64,000 nt of DNA from an uncultured Sutterella sp. (GCA_905212345.1 CAJMEC010000004.1:12943-76942); one strand, 5' to 3'; counted from the first letter of the stretch, positions 28,526 through 37,307 are shown. Numbers and translations: made by a program. The notes: generated by a model not told the origin, from the sequence alone.

Positions 28526-29206
28526 ATGAGCAATAAAAATCTACTTCCCTATTTCTCTGTAGCCGAATTGATTGCGAGGACTTTCCCGGATGCGGAAGTG
28601 GTCCTGCATGATCTTTCGCTACCGCAACATTCGGTTATTTACGTCGCCAACGGTACGGTCACCGGGCGAAAAGTCGGGCAAACTTTCCATCATTTGATTG
28701 AAAAAGCCGTTTTCGCGGGCAATCCGGAGGACGGTGTTGTTGATAACTACACTTTCCAAAAAGACGGACGTCAGATCCGGTCCTCTTCGCTTTTGATCCG
28801 AAACGAACAAAAAGAGCTGATCGGCGCGTTGTGCATCAACATTGACACGACGCAAGCGTCAGCGTTGCTAAGTTTAGCCCAGGGACTTTTAACCGGGCGC
28901 AGAGCAGACACGAACTTAAAGAGTAAAGCGTTACATGGCAGTTCAGAGCAGAGCTGTCCTGTTGCCGTCGAAAAAAGCAACGAAGAAAGCGTCCGGCAGT
29001 TTGTTAACAACATGGTCGATTCGATGATTCACGAACTTGAACTCGAAGGTAAACACACCAAAGAAGATCGCTTAGAGTTGATTCGGTTTATGGATGAAAG
29101 GGGAGTGTTTCTCGTTAAAGGATCGATGGAATACGTGGCCGGTAAATTAGGGTTATCAAAAGTAACCCTTTACGGCTATTTGGACAAAATTCATGGTAAG
29201 CGCTGA
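28526..29206 (+). CDS. YheO/DauR-type PAS-HTH transcriptional regulator
   Basis: A 226-residue regulator with an N-terminal YheO-like PAS domain (about 10-120: YFSVAELIARTFPDAEVVLHDL, FQKDGRQIRSSSLLIRNE) and a C-terminal winged-helix/HTH_22 domain (about 165-224: DRLELIRFMDERGVFLVKGSMEYVA, LGLSKVTLYGYLDKI). DauR of Pseudomonas, in this family, represses a D-arginine catabolic operon. The gene is 14 bases before a PLP-dependent threonine synthase-like enzyme that it probably controls. A perfect palindrome in its promoter suggests autorepression. No Shine-Dalgarno precedes the ATG. Confidence 0.8.
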   Translation: MSNKNLLPYFSVAELIARTFPDAEVVLHDLSLPQHSVIYVANGTVTGRKVGQTFHHLIEKAVFAGNPEDGVVDNYTFQKDGRQIRSSSLLIRNEQKELIGALCINIDTTQASALLSLAQGLLTGRRADTNLKSKALHGSSEQSCPVAVEKSNEESVRQFVNNMVDSMIHELELEGKHTKEDRLELIRFMDERGVFLVKGSMEYVAGKLGLSKVTLYGYLDKIHGKR

Positions 29207-29220
29207 TAAAGGATAGCGAT

Positions 29221-30315
29221 ATGAACTACATTTGCACCTGTTGCGGCAAACGTACGCCGACGACCACCAAAGAACCCCGTTGCGAGTGCGGCGGTTTATT
29301 CGAACTCGATTTCACGCCGCCTAAGTGGGACGAATCTTTAATTGATAAGACCGAATGGAGTCAATTCCGTTATCGCCGCTTTATGGCCCTGGAAGATGAC
29401 GCTTGGAAGTCTGTGACAATGGGCGAGGGGATGACGCCTATTATCCGCTTTGACGATAACGTTATGCTCAAGATGGACTATTACATGCCAACCTTATCGT
29501 TTAAAGACCGGGGAGCGGCGACTTTGGTTTCGCATATGAAGTCGATCGGTGTGACCGACTGCGTCCAAGATTCAAGCGGTAATGCCGGTAATGCTGTTGC
29601 GGCCTACGCAGCACGCGCGGGAATCGGCTGTGAGATCTTCGTCAAAGAAGGAACGAGCCCCTCAAAAATCCGAATGATCAAATCGCACGGAGCTAAAGTC
29701 ACCGAAGTTGTCGGCAGTCGAGATCACTGCGCAGATGTCTGTCGGGCCAAAGTTCGTGATGAACATCTTTTCTATGCCAACCACGTTTTCAATCCCTTCT
29801 TCTATGAGGGGATGAAAGCGTATATTTATGAAACATTCGAGCAGCTTGGACGAATCCCTGCCAATATCGTGGTTCCGGTTGGAAACGGCACGCTCTACAT
29901 CGGTGTCGTTAAAGCTCTGGAACATTTGTTGGCTTCGGGTGTCATCGAAAAATTCCCACAAATAATCGCGCTTCAGAGTGAAAAATGTGATCCGCTTTTC
30001 AAGGCGGCTGAGATCAAGGCAAGCGACCCCATCGACGTTGAGGTGGCCGATACAATGGCCGAAGGTATCGCTATCGGTAAACCTTCGCGTGGGCGCGAAC
30101 TATTGCAAATGGCCTATAAGCACAATATCCGCTTTGTCACTGCGCCTGAAGATAAAATACTCGAGGCCCGTGCCAAATTAGCTTCCCGTGGTATTTACTG
30201 TGAACACACGACTGCGGCTAATTACGCGGCTTATTTGCATTACTGTGAACAGTACGGGCCGACGCCTGACACGTTGATTACCATGTGCGGGGCGGGTATT
30301 AAATCGGACCACTAA
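29221..30315 (+). CDS. PLP-dependent threonine synthase-like enzyme
   Basis: A fold-type II PLP enzyme of 364 residues. An N-terminal zinc-ribbon-like segment (CTCCGKR at 5-11 and CECGG at 21-25) precedes the catalytic domain, as in the threonine synthase branch. The PLP lysine is in LSFKDRGAATL (Lys95), the phosphate or substrate loop is DSSGNAGNAVAAYAA, and the cofactor glycine loop is VPVGNGTLYIG. Being controlled by a YheO/DauR-type regulator rather than sitting with hom or thrB suggests a catabolic amino-acid lyase or dehydratase role as an alternative to threonine synthesis. The exact substrate is unresolved. Confidence 0.72.
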   Translation: MNYICTCCGKRTPTTTKEPRCECGGLFELDFTPPKWDESLIDKTEWSQFRYRRFMALEDDAWKSVTMGEGMTPIIRFDDNVMLKMDYYMPTLSFKDRGAATLVSHMKSIGVTDCVQDSSGNAGNAVAAYAARAGIGCEIFVKEGTSPSKIRMIKSHGAKVTEVVGSRDHCADVCRAKVRDEHLFYANHVFNPFFYEGMKAYIYETFEQLGRIPANIVVPVGNGTLYIGVVKALEHLLASGVIEKFPQIIALQSEKCDPLFKAAEIKASDPIDVEVADTMAEGIAIGKPSRGRELLQMAYKHNIRFVTAPEDKILEARAKLASRGIYCEHTTAANYAAYLHYCEQYGPTPDTLITMCGAGIKSDH

Positions 30316-30376
30316 GAATTAGCTATCGCGCATTTTTGCTTTGCTAAAATAAGGCGAATTGCTTAAATGTGCATGC

Positions 30377-30424
30377 AAAAACCCGTGTGATTCTTTCCCC
30401 TTATTTTTAAGTGTCACGGGTTTT
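30377..30424 (+). terminator. Terminator after the threonine synthase-like gene
   Basis: AAAAACCCGTG (30377-30387) and CACGGGTTTT (30415-30424) form a 10-bp stem with a large loop ending in a T-run. It separates this unit from the hydrogenase genes, which therefore need their own promoter between 30425 and 30525. Confidence 0.65.
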
Positions 30425-30524
30425 AATCTGTTTTTTAAATGGATTAGGTTTTGTACACAGAAAAACCAAAGAATGTATAAGGAGAGGGTGTATTGCCTGG
30501 ACTCAGGTTTTATACCGACTGACT

Positions 30525-32531
30525 ATGAATCCGTTGATTTTCGGCGTATGGGACGGACGCTTTTACGACAACCGATCCACTTTTTCACCGGTGGCGCCCG
30601 ATGATCTGCCTCTGGAACAGTTCTCGCAGTTTAATCCCGGCAACCCTATCATGACATTTGTCTGCGATCGGGGTTTCCTCGTGATGGATCGACGGGCTAA
30701 TTTAGCTTTTTCTCTTTGGCGCTACTACCAAAGAGCGGTTCGCGAAACTTGCGGTAAATGCACACCTTGCCGTGTTGGCGTTCTAGTTATCTCCGAAGCT
30801 CTTGAAAAAGCGGTTAAAGGTCTCGCCGCGGATGTCGATTGGGATTACCTTAAGTCCGTGGCCACACAGATGAAAGAAACGAGTCTGTGCGGTATTGGTC
30901 AAACAACACCGGCAGCTCTCTTAGGCGCGCTTGAATTTTGTCCCGAAGAATTGCTTCAGGCTCAACCCGTTGCCGAAAACGTTTATGACTACTACACCGT
31001 CATGAGCGCTCCTTGTATTGAGGCTTGTCCCGCTCACGTTGATGTCCCGCGCTACATTGATTACATCAAAGCCGGTGAACCGGAAATGAGTTCCGCGGTT
31101 TTGCTTCGCCATTATCCGTTGGTTGGCAGTTGCGGCCGCGTTTGCGTTCGCTATTGCGAAAAAGCTTGCCGACGTCAATATCTTGATAGCCCGGTGGATA
31201 TTAAAAACTTAAAGCGTTATGCGGCTGACGCCACCGGTCCCATGGAAAATCTTTTTCATCAGGCCCGACGTGAAACCAATCCCATGAGTCCAAAAGTGGC
31301 AGTGATCGGTGCAGGTCCCGCAGGCATCAATTGTGCTTATCACCTTTTACTCCAAGGCTATAAGGTAGACATCTTTGAGGCCAACAGTCATGCGGGCGGC
31401 ATGGCTCAGGTAGGTATTCCACAATACCGCCTGCCTAAAGGTTTGCTTGAAAGCGAAACCGATGTGATTGAAGAGTTGGGGGGACGTTATTTCTACCATC
31501 AGCGTCTGGGTTATGACTTTTCGATCGCCGATCTCTTCAAGAGAGGCTATAACGCCATTTTCCTCGGCGTCGGTTGCTCTAAGGGCATGTATCTTGGTCT
31601 TGAGAGCGAAGATACGAGCTTAAAGGGATACTTTAACGGCATTGATTTCCTGCAAAAAGTTGAACGAGCGGTGACTGGTAATAAACCCTTTAAATTGAAC
31701 GGTGACGTTGTTGTGGTGGGTGGCGGCAACGTTGCCATGGACTGCGCACGCTCTGCGGCTCGCCTTACCGACGGTAAAGTTCACGTCGTTTACCGTCGCA
31801 CCGAAGAGGGAATGCCAGCTGACCACGAGGAAGTGGTTGCCGCTAAAGAAGAGGGGATTGTGTTCCACTTCCTATCAGTTCAAAAAGAGATATTGAACGA
31901 AGAGGGAAAAGTTACCGGCTTGAAGATCGCCAAGATGCGTGAAGAAAAGGTTCCGGGTTCAAAGCGCGGCAAACTCATTGAAATCGAAGGAACAGATACA
32001 GTTTTGCCGTGTACCAATCTAATTGCGGCCATCGGTCAGCGCCTTGACCAAGAAGTTTTATGCGATGACGACGGCATTATGTTTGATAAGCGGGGCAATA
32101 TTTCTGTTTCTGAGGCGCTGGCCACGACTCGTCCAGGCGTATTTGCGGGCGGAGACGCCGCAACCGGTCCCACGACTTTGATTGATGGTCTGGCGCAAGG
32201 TCAAATCGCCGCTCAATCAATCAATGAATACTTAACCCGGGGCTCGGTTGGTTTTGTCGCCCGTCGTCGCATGGGTGAATTGATCAAGAAGGGAGATCTG
32301 ATGAAAGAAAAGGATCCTCGGATCGACTTGTGCAAAGCCCCACGTCACAAACTTTCGACTTTAAGTGCCGAGGACCGTAAGGGCAACTTTGAAGAAGTGG
32401 ACCTTCCGATGACGGAAAACGAAGCCATCGAAGAAGCCAATCGCTGCATGCGTTGCTACCGTATTTATGGTGTGGTGACACAGTTGCCGATTCCGGGTAA
32501 CGTCACCCATATTCAAAACCAAGCGGTTTAA
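30525..32531 (+). CDS. GltD-like FAD/NAD(P) oxidoreductase with NuoF-type Fe-S segment (hydrogenase partner)
   Basis: A 668-residue flavoprotein with three parts. Residues about 60-140 resemble the C-terminal [4Fe-4S] region of NuoF/HydB (ETCGKCTPCRVGV, then SLCGIGQTTPAALLGAL) but without the FMN/NADH-binding Rossmann part. Residues about 155-240 match the Fe-S helical N-terminus of GltD/NfnB (CIEACPAHVDVPRYIDYI, VGSCGRVCVRYCEKACRR). The rest is a two-nucleotide oxidoreductase with FAD motif VAVIGAGPAGINCAYHL and NAD(P) motif VVVVGGGNVAMDCARSA, ending in NRCMRCYRIYG. The ATG at 30525 starts where homology begins; the frame is open further upstream to 30411. It is 10 bases before hydA and should pass electrons between NAD(P)H and the hydrogenase. 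Confidence 0.8.
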   Translation: MNPLIFGVWDGRFYDNRSTFSPVAPDDLPLEQFSQFNPGNPIMTFVCDRGFLVMDRRANLAFSLWRYYQRAVRETCGKCTPCRVGVLVISEALEKAVKGLAADVDWDYLKSVATQMKETSLCGIGQTTPAALLGALEFCPEELLQAQPVAENVYDYYTVMSAPCIEACPAHVDVPRYIDYIKAGEPEMSSAVLLRHYPLVGSCGRVCVRYCEKACRRQYLDSPVDIKNLKRYAADATGPMENLFHQARRETNPMSPKVAVIGAGPAGINCAYHLLLQGYKVDIFEANSHAGGMAQVGIPQYRLPKGLLESETDVIEELGGRYFYHQRLGYDFSIADLFKRGYNAIFLGVGCSKGMYLGLESEDTSLKGYFNGIDFLQKVERAVTGNKPFKLNGDVVVVGGGNVAMDCARSAARLTDGKVHVVYRRTEEGMPADHEEVVAAKEEGIVFHFLSVQKEILNEEGKVTGLKIAKMREEKVPGSKRGKLIEIEGTDTVLPCTNLIAAIGQRLDQEVLCDDDGIMFDKRGNISVSEALATTRPGVFAGGDAATGPTTLIDGLAQGQIAAQSINEYLTRGSVGFVARRRMGELIKKGDLMKEKDPRIDLCKAPRHKLSTLSAEDRKGNFEEVDLPMTENEAIEEANRCMRCYRIYGVVTQLPIPGNVTHIQNQAV

Positions 32532-32541
32532 GGAGTCAGAT

Positions 32542-34386
32542 ATGGAAAATTTTGCTTGGTTTAACAGTCAAAAAGTGGCTTTCACCGAAGGTCAGACCAT
32601 ATTGCAGGTGGCTAAGCAGGCCGATATTTTCATCCCGACACTTTGTGCGTTCATGCCTTTAAACCATACACCCGGTACGTGCCGTATGTGTTTGGTTGAA
32701 GTGTTTGATGAAGGCGATGAAGTCGGCCGAGTGGTGACAGCTTGCACGACACCGATCAAACAAGGACAAAGGATTTTTACGCGCAACGAACGTGTGCGCA
32801 AAATGCAACAGTTGCAAATGCAGCTTCTCTTTGCCGACCATGATCAAGACTGTAAGAGCTGCTCAAGACACGGCAACTGTGAATTGCAGGACGTGGCCCT
32901 TTTTATTGGCATGCCAAACACGCCGAATCATTCAAACTATATTGCCAAACGCCCCTATGATGACTCTTCAATGGGCATCATCCGTGATGTCAATAAGTGT
33001 ATCCGTTGCGGCCGCTGTGTAGAAGTGTGCCGGCAAGTGCAGGGAATTGGCGCCTTAACCATTGACAATTTTGGAACGATGGCCGGTGTGGCAATGACGG
33101 GGGCTAAACGTTGGGCCGATTCGACCAAATGTGTTCAATGCGGTCAATGTACGCTCGTTTGCCCAACCGGGGCTTTGAGTGAAAAAGACGAAACAGACCG
33201 CGTGCTTAATATGATCGATGATCTAGAGACGGTCACGATCGTTCAAATGGCGCCGGCTGTTCGTGTGACGCTTGGCGAAGAATTCGGTCTGCCGCCCGGT
33301 GAAAATGTCGAAGAATTGATTGTCTACGCGCTCAAGCATATCGGTGTTGACTATGTCATGGACACCAATTTTGCGGCAGACGTTGTCATCATGGAAGAGG
33401 GGACTGAGTTGCTTGAACGCCTAAAGGCTAGAAAGGCCAACAAGGATGTCGCTCTGCCGATGTTTACGTCTTGCTGCCCAGGTTGGATCAATTATGTTGA
33501 AAAACACGCTCCGATGGTTATGGAGTACCTGTCGACCACACGTTCTCCTCAGGCCGTTTTCGGCGCGCTGGCTAAAGCCCTGCTGCCTCAACGGCTCAAC
33601 ATTTCCCGAGAAAAGCTGCGTGTAATTTCCATCATGCCGTGTACGGCAAAGAAGGGCGAGGCACAACGTCCGACTTTAGCCCGGGAAGAAGGGCTTGACG
33701 TGGATGCTGTTTTAACTGTTCGTGAATTGGCAAAGCTTTTGCGCCGTTGCGGTATGCACTTAAAGAATTGCAAACCCATGAAGCATGACCAAAGCCTCTT
33801 CACGGAATACTCCGGAGCCGGCGCCATTTTCGGAACAACCGGTGGGGTGATGGAAGCGGCAGTTAGAACCGTTTATGCTTTAACGCACAACGGCGAAACC
33901 TTAGATCCGATTGTCTTTGAACCTGCCCGCGGCTTAGATGGCGTAAAAGACGCCGAAGTGGATTTGGGTGAGTTGGGTAAAGTTAGGATCGCCATCGTTC
34001 ATGGACTGGCCAGAACCCAAGCGCTGCTTGATAAGATGAGCGCTGGTGATGTTATTTACGACTTTGTCGAAGTGATGGCGTGCCCCGGTGGTTGTATCGC
34101 TGGCGGCGGCACTCCGCGCAAAAAGAACAACTATCAGCTCAATACGCAGGAGCGTCAAAAGGGAATTTACCGCATTGACGATAAGGCCAGTGTTCGTGAA
34201 TCGCACAAGAACCCTGAAATTGTTGCACTGTATCATGAATCGTTAGGTGAACCGGGTTCTCATCTGGCCCATGAACTATTGCATTGCGAATATCGTTCAA
34301 AGAAGAGCGAAAAACCGGCTTCGGATATTCGCAAGCTCTGGCAAGTGTTAAGTTCACGTTATACGGAAACAGCTAAAAAGCGTTAA
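32542..34386 (+). CDS. [FeFe] hydrogenase, multi-cluster catalytic subunit
   Basis: Catalyses reversible H2 oxidation. The 614-residue chain has the full electron relay: a [2Fe-2S] domain (Cys35, 47, 50, 68), the His-Cys [4Fe-4S] site (His100, Cys104, 107, 113), and two ferredoxin clusters (Cys153/156/159/163 and 197/200/203/207). The H-cluster domain has L1 TSCCPGW (Cys311 and 312), L2 IMPCTAKKGEA (Cys367), and L3 VMACPGGCIAGGGTP (Cys514, 518). All ligands are intact. The common Phe in L2 (KKFEA) is Gly here. Pairing with a GltD-like subunit fits the group A2 type, called glutamate-synthase-linked, whose physiology is unresolved. The maturases HydE, HydF and HydG are not in the window. RBS AAGGAG precedes the ATG. 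Confidence 0.92.
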   Translation: MENFAWFNSQKVAFTEGQTILQVAKQADIFIPTLCAFMPLNHTPGTCRMCLVEVFDEGDEVGRVVTACTTPIKQGQRIFTRNERVRKMQQLQMQLLFADHDQDCKSCSRHGNCELQDVALFIGMPNTPNHSNYIAKRPYDDSSMGIIRDVNKCIRCGRCVEVCRQVQGIGALTIDNFGTMAGVAMTGAKRWADSTKCVQCGQCTLVCPTGALSEKDETDRVLNMIDDLETVTIVQMAPAVRVTLGEEFGLPPGENVEELIVYALKHIGVDYVMDTNFAADVVIMEEGTELLERLKARKANKDVALPMFTSCCPGWINYVEKHAPMVMEYLSTTRSPQAVFGALAKALLPQRLNISREKLRVISIMPCTAKKGEAQRPTLAREEGLDVDAVLTVRELAKLLRRCGMHLKNCKPMKHDQSLFTEYSGAGAIFGTTGGVMEAAVRTVYALTHNGETLDPIVFEPARGLDGVKDAEVDLGELGKVRIAIVHGLARTQALLDKMSAGDVIYDFVEVMACPGGCIAGGGTPRKKNNYQLNTQERQKGIYRIDDKASVRESHKNPEIVALYHESLGEPGSHLAHELLHCEYRSKKSEKPASDIRKLWQVLSSRYTETAKKR

Positions 34387-34389
34387 AAT

Positions 34390-34531
34390 CACCACCGAGT
34401 CTCAGGGCGGGGTGAAATTCCCCACCGGTGGTTAAAGTCCACGAGCGCGGGACGGGCTTAAAGCGTCCGTCCCGGTCAGCAGAATCGGCGCAATTCCGAT
34501 ACCGACGGTTAAAGTCCGGAAGAAAGAGCAA
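34390..34531 (+). promoter_or_regulatory. FMN riboswitch (RFN element)
   Basis: The conserved RFN core is plain: GAGTCTCAGGGCGGGGTGAA, then ATTCCCCACCGGTGGT, AAAGTCCACGAGC, a variable hairpin (GGACGGGC/GTCCGTCC), GGTCAGCAGAATCGG, AATTCCGATACCGACGGT and AAAGTCCGGAAGAAAGAG. It precedes ribB, which it should switch off when FMN is abundant. Confidence 0.95.
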
Positions 34532-34545
34532 TAGCTTTCCTCACG

Positions 34546-34576
34546 GAGGATATGAAGCCTTCATATCCTCTTTCTC
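34546..34576 (+). terminator. Expression-platform hairpin of the FMN riboswitch
   Basis: GAGGATATGAA (34546-34556) and TTCATATCCTC (34560-34570) form a perfect 11-bp stem with loop GCC, followed by TTTCT. It lies 15 bases after the aptamer and 50 before ribB, so premature termination is the likely switch output. Confidence 0.65.
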
Positions 34577-34620
34577 CCTGATGCGAATTTTGAATTTCTT
34601 CTCAATGAAAGGATACTTTT

Positions 34621-35274
34621 ATGCATCAGTCTGAAAACCTTCTGGCGCAATATGGCGTTGACAGCTACATGCGTGTTAAGCGTGCGATTGCTGATCTGCG
34701 TGCCGGGCGCGGAGTCATGGTTGTCGATGACGAAAACCGTGAAAATGAAGGGGATTTGATTTTATCAACCGATTTTCTGACCGTTGAGCAAATGGCTTTA
34801 ATGATCCGAGCTTGCTCGGGGATTGTCTGCGTTTGCCTGCGTGATGAAGACTGTAAGCGCTTAGAGCTTCCTCAAATGGTTGAAAATAACACCAATACCC
34901 AGGGAACCGCCTTCTGCGTTTCCATTGAAGCTGCCCAGGGTTGCACCACAGGCGTAAGCGCCAAAGATCGTGTCACTACGATTAAAGCGGCCGCCAATCC
35001 CAATGGCAAACCTGAAGATCTGTTGCGTCCGGGTCATGTTTATCCGCTTCGCGCTCGTCCCAATGGAGTGCTTGAGCGCCGAGGTCATACGGAAGCAACG
35101 GTTGATCTCATGCGGATTGCAGGACTTAATCCTGCCGGCGTCCTTTGCGAATTAATGAACCCCGATGGAACAATGGCTAAGTTGCCTCAAGTCTGTGAAT
35201 TCGCTAATTTGCACGGCTTATGCGTGATTACCGTAGAAGATTTGGTGCGTTACAGACAAGCTTTTAACTGCTAA
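34621..35274 (+). CDS. ribB: 3,4-dihydroxy-2-butanone-4-phosphate synthase
   Basis: Converts ribulose 5-phosphate to the four-carbon precursor of riboflavin plus formate. It is the stand-alone RibB form: 217 residues, with no GTP cyclohydrolase II domain. The metal and substrate motif [14 protein letters not shown] is at about 35-48, [15 protein letters not shown] at mid-chain, and [26 protein letters not shown] near the C-terminus. AAAGGA lies upstream of the ATG. It is monocistronic, with its own FMN riboswitch and a terminator after it, so it tops up riboflavin apart from any main rib operon. Confidence 0.97.
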   Translation: MHQSENLLAQYGVDSYMRVKRAIADLRAGRGVMVVDDENRENEGDLILSTDFLTVEQMALMIRACSGIVCVCLRDEDCKRLELPQMVENNTNTQGTAFCVSIEAAQGCTTGVSAKDRVTTIKAAANPNGKPEDLLRPGHVYPLRARPNGVLERRGHTEATVDLMRIAGLNPAGVLCELMNPDGTMAKLPQVCEFANLHGLCVITVEDLVRYRQAFNC

Positions 35275-35297
35275 GCGGTTTGAATTTAGCTGTCTTT

Positions 35298-35328
35298 AAA
35301 GTCCGGGAACTCACTCTCGGACTTTTTT
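35298..35328 (+). terminator. Terminator after ribB
   Basis: AAAGTCCG (35298-35305) pairs with CGGACTTT (35318-35325), followed by further T residues. It lies 24 bases past the ribB stop. Confidence 0.8.
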
Positions 35329-35432
35329 AACTCGTAAACTAAGCGATAGTACTCATAGATAGAGATAATGAGTATTCACAATATCTGAAGCTTACGGGAT
35401 AATAAAAGGATAACTTTCTATGGAGTGAACAT

Positions 35433-36236
35433 ATGAAACGTCGATCCCTCATTTCGTTGTGCCTTTGCGCGATCGCTGCCGGTGGTTTGTTGACAGCATG
35501 CTCCGATAAAGCAGTCGAAAACGGTGTTCTGAAAGTCGGTGCTTCTCCGGTGCCGCACGCCGATATTTTGAAAGCCGCCCAGCCGATGCTTGCCAAAGAG
35601 GGCGTAAAGCTTGAAGTCATTGAATTTACCGATTATGTTCAGCCCAATATGGCTCTGGCTGATAAAGAGTTAGACGCGAACTTCTTCCAACACAAACCCT
35701 ATCTGGATAATTTTGCCAAGGAAAGAAAGCTTCAGCTTGAATCGTTGGTGGCCGTTCATATTGAACCGATGGGCGTTTACTCCAAGAAAGTGAAAGATAT
35801 TAAAGAAGTGGCCGAAGCAGCTAAGGTGGCCATTCCGAATGACCCGACTAACGGCGGTCGTGCTTTGAAGATTTTGGCTGACGCCAGTTTCTTTACCTTA
35901 AAAGAAGGTGTTGGCGTCAACGGAACGCCCGCTGACATCGTTGATAATCCGAAGAAGATTCAAATTGTAGAAATGGAAGCTGCGGTGTTGCCGCGCGCAT
36001 TAGACGATGTTGATTTTGCTGTTATTAATTCCAACTATGCTTTGGGCGTCAACCTCAATCCGATGAAGGACGCTCTTTTTATGGAAAGCAAGGATTCTCC
36101 CTACGCCAACATTGTCGCCATTCGTTTCGGTGACAAGCGGGAAGAATTGCAAAAGCTTGCTAAGGCTTTGACTTCTCCTGAAATGCGCAAGTTTATTGAA
36201 GAGAAATATCAGGGCGCAGTCGTTCCGGCCTTCTAA
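35433..36236 (+). CDS. metQ: MetQ/NlpA-family substrate-binding lipoprotein
   Basis: A methionine-type ABC transporter binding protein held to the inner membrane by a lipid. The signal peptide MKRRSLISLCLCAIAAGGLLTACSD ends in a lipobox LTAC, with Cys24 or so the lipidated residue. The NlpA domain is full length (267 residues): VGASPVPHADILKAAQPMLAKEG, FTDYVQPNMALADKELDANFFQHKPYL, IPNDPTNGGRALKIL and FAVINSNYALG. No metN or metI is near; the gene is flanked by terminators. The ligand could be methionine or another amino acid or peptide, as NlpA paralogues vary. Confidence 0.85.
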   Translation: MKRRSLISLCLCAIAAGGLLTACSDKAVENGVLKVGASPVPHADILKAAQPMLAKEGVKLEVIEFTDYVQPNMALADKELDANFFQHKPYLDNFAKERKLQLESLVAVHIEPMGVYSKKVKDIKEVAEAAKVAIPNDPTNGGRALKILADASFFTLKEGVGVNGTPADIVDNPKKIQIVEMEAAVLPRALDDVDFAVINSNYALGVNLNPMKDALFMESKDSPYANIVAIRFGDKREELQKLAKALTSPEMRKFIEEKYQGAVVPAF

Positions 36237-36258
36237 ATCTGAGGAACACTATATGCAA

Positions 36259-36285
36259 AAAATCCGGCGCATGGCCGGATTTTTT
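36259..36285. terminator. Terminator between metQ and the aldo/keto reductase gene
   Basis: AAAATCCGGC (36259-36268) and GCCGGATTTT (36274-36283) form a perfect 10-bp stem with A- and T-runs on both sides, serving convergent genes. Confidence 0.85.
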
Positions 36286-36297
36286 GTTTGAGGAGAG

Positions 36298-37149
36298 TTA
36301 AAAACTTACGTGATCGGGTTCTAGCCCGGAAAAGCCCATGAGCGGCATACTGTCCAATGCGGCAGTATCCTCAGCCGTTAAATCAAAGTCAAAACTGTTG
36401 AGATTTTCTTTTTGATGTTCTTCTGTTAACGCTCTTGTAACCGGAATCACATCATGATGACGGCACCAGCGCAGAATCAACTGGGCTACGGACCGGTTAT
36501 AGTGGCTTGCCACCTCTTTAATGATCGGTTCATCCAAAAGCGTCCCGTGACCCAGGGGCGACCAAGCCTGCACAGTAATACCGTTTTTCTTACAAAACGC
36601 CACGGTGGGTTTTTGAATGTAACCCGGATGGAATTCCAGTTGGTTAATGGCAGGCTTGACATTGGCTCTGGCTAAAAAACTCACCAAATGATGCATTTGA
36701 AAGTTTGATAAGCCTATTGTCTTCACCAAACCTTCCTCATAGAGCTTTTCAAAAGCACGCCACGTGCCGATATTGACACTTTGCCATGCGAGCGGATCAC
36801 CCTTGGTGTAGGGCCAATGGATTAAATAACAGTCAAGATAATCAAGCTTGAGATTTCTGAGAGATTCTTCAAAGGCTCTCATGACGGAGTCGTAGGTGCG
36901 GTTTGCCGCCCAACACTTCGAAGAAATGAAAAATTCTGACCGTTTTACTCCGCTAATTTTTAACGCCTGTCCTACGGAAGATTCGTTCTCATAAATCGCG
37001 GCCGTGTCTATATAGCGATAGCCCAAACGGATTGCACTTAAAATGGAGTCCACCAAGGCTTCAGAATCGGGGATTTGCCAGGTTCCAAGCCCAATGCAAG
37101 GAATTTTCACTCCATTATCGAGTTTAACCTTCTCAAGTTTAGTCCTCAT
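36298..37149 (-). CDS. Aldo/keto reductase
   Basis: An NADPH-dependent carbonyl reductase of the AKR superfamily, 283 residues. The catalytic tetrad is visible: Asp and Tyr in YRYIDTAAIYENE, Lys in FFISSKCW, and His in CYLIHWPY. The C-terminal cofactor region reads VIPVTRALTEEHQKENLNSFDFDLT. The N-terminus VKLDNGVKIPCIGLGTWQIP is typical of the AKR5/2,5-diketogluconate reductase-like group. The physiological substrate is unknown. It is apparently monocistronic. Confidence 0.9.
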   Translation of the reverse strand: MRTKLEKVKLDNGVKIPCIGLGTWQIPDSEALVDSILSAIRLGYRYIDTAAIYENESSVGQALKISGVKRSEFFISSKCWAANRTYDSVMRAFEESLRNLKLDYLDCYLIHWPYTKGDPLAWQSVNIGTWRAFEKLYEEGLVKTIGLSNFQMHHLVSFLARANVKPAINQLEFHPGYIQKPTVAFCKKNGITVQAWSPLGHGTLLDEPIIKEVASHYNRSVAQLILRWCRHHDVIPVTRALTEEHQKENLNSFDFDLTAEDTAALDSMPLMGFSGLEPDHVSF

Positions 37150-37307
37150 CTTATCCCCCGAATATCTACCGATTTGATTTTAGTGGCGTTTTAAAAAATG
37201 CTTTTGCCTTAGGCCAAATGCACAGGAATCTGATTAAAAAAAATGCCAAAGTATTGGATTTTGTCAAATTAATCTAGAATAAGGGGGTTGCAAAACTCAG
37301 AATTGTC

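Noticed and set aside
30411..30524. Upstream extension of the GltD-like hydrogenase partner
   Set aside because: The extra 38 codons overlap the terminator region of the previous gene, have unusual composition and precede the conserved start at 30525.
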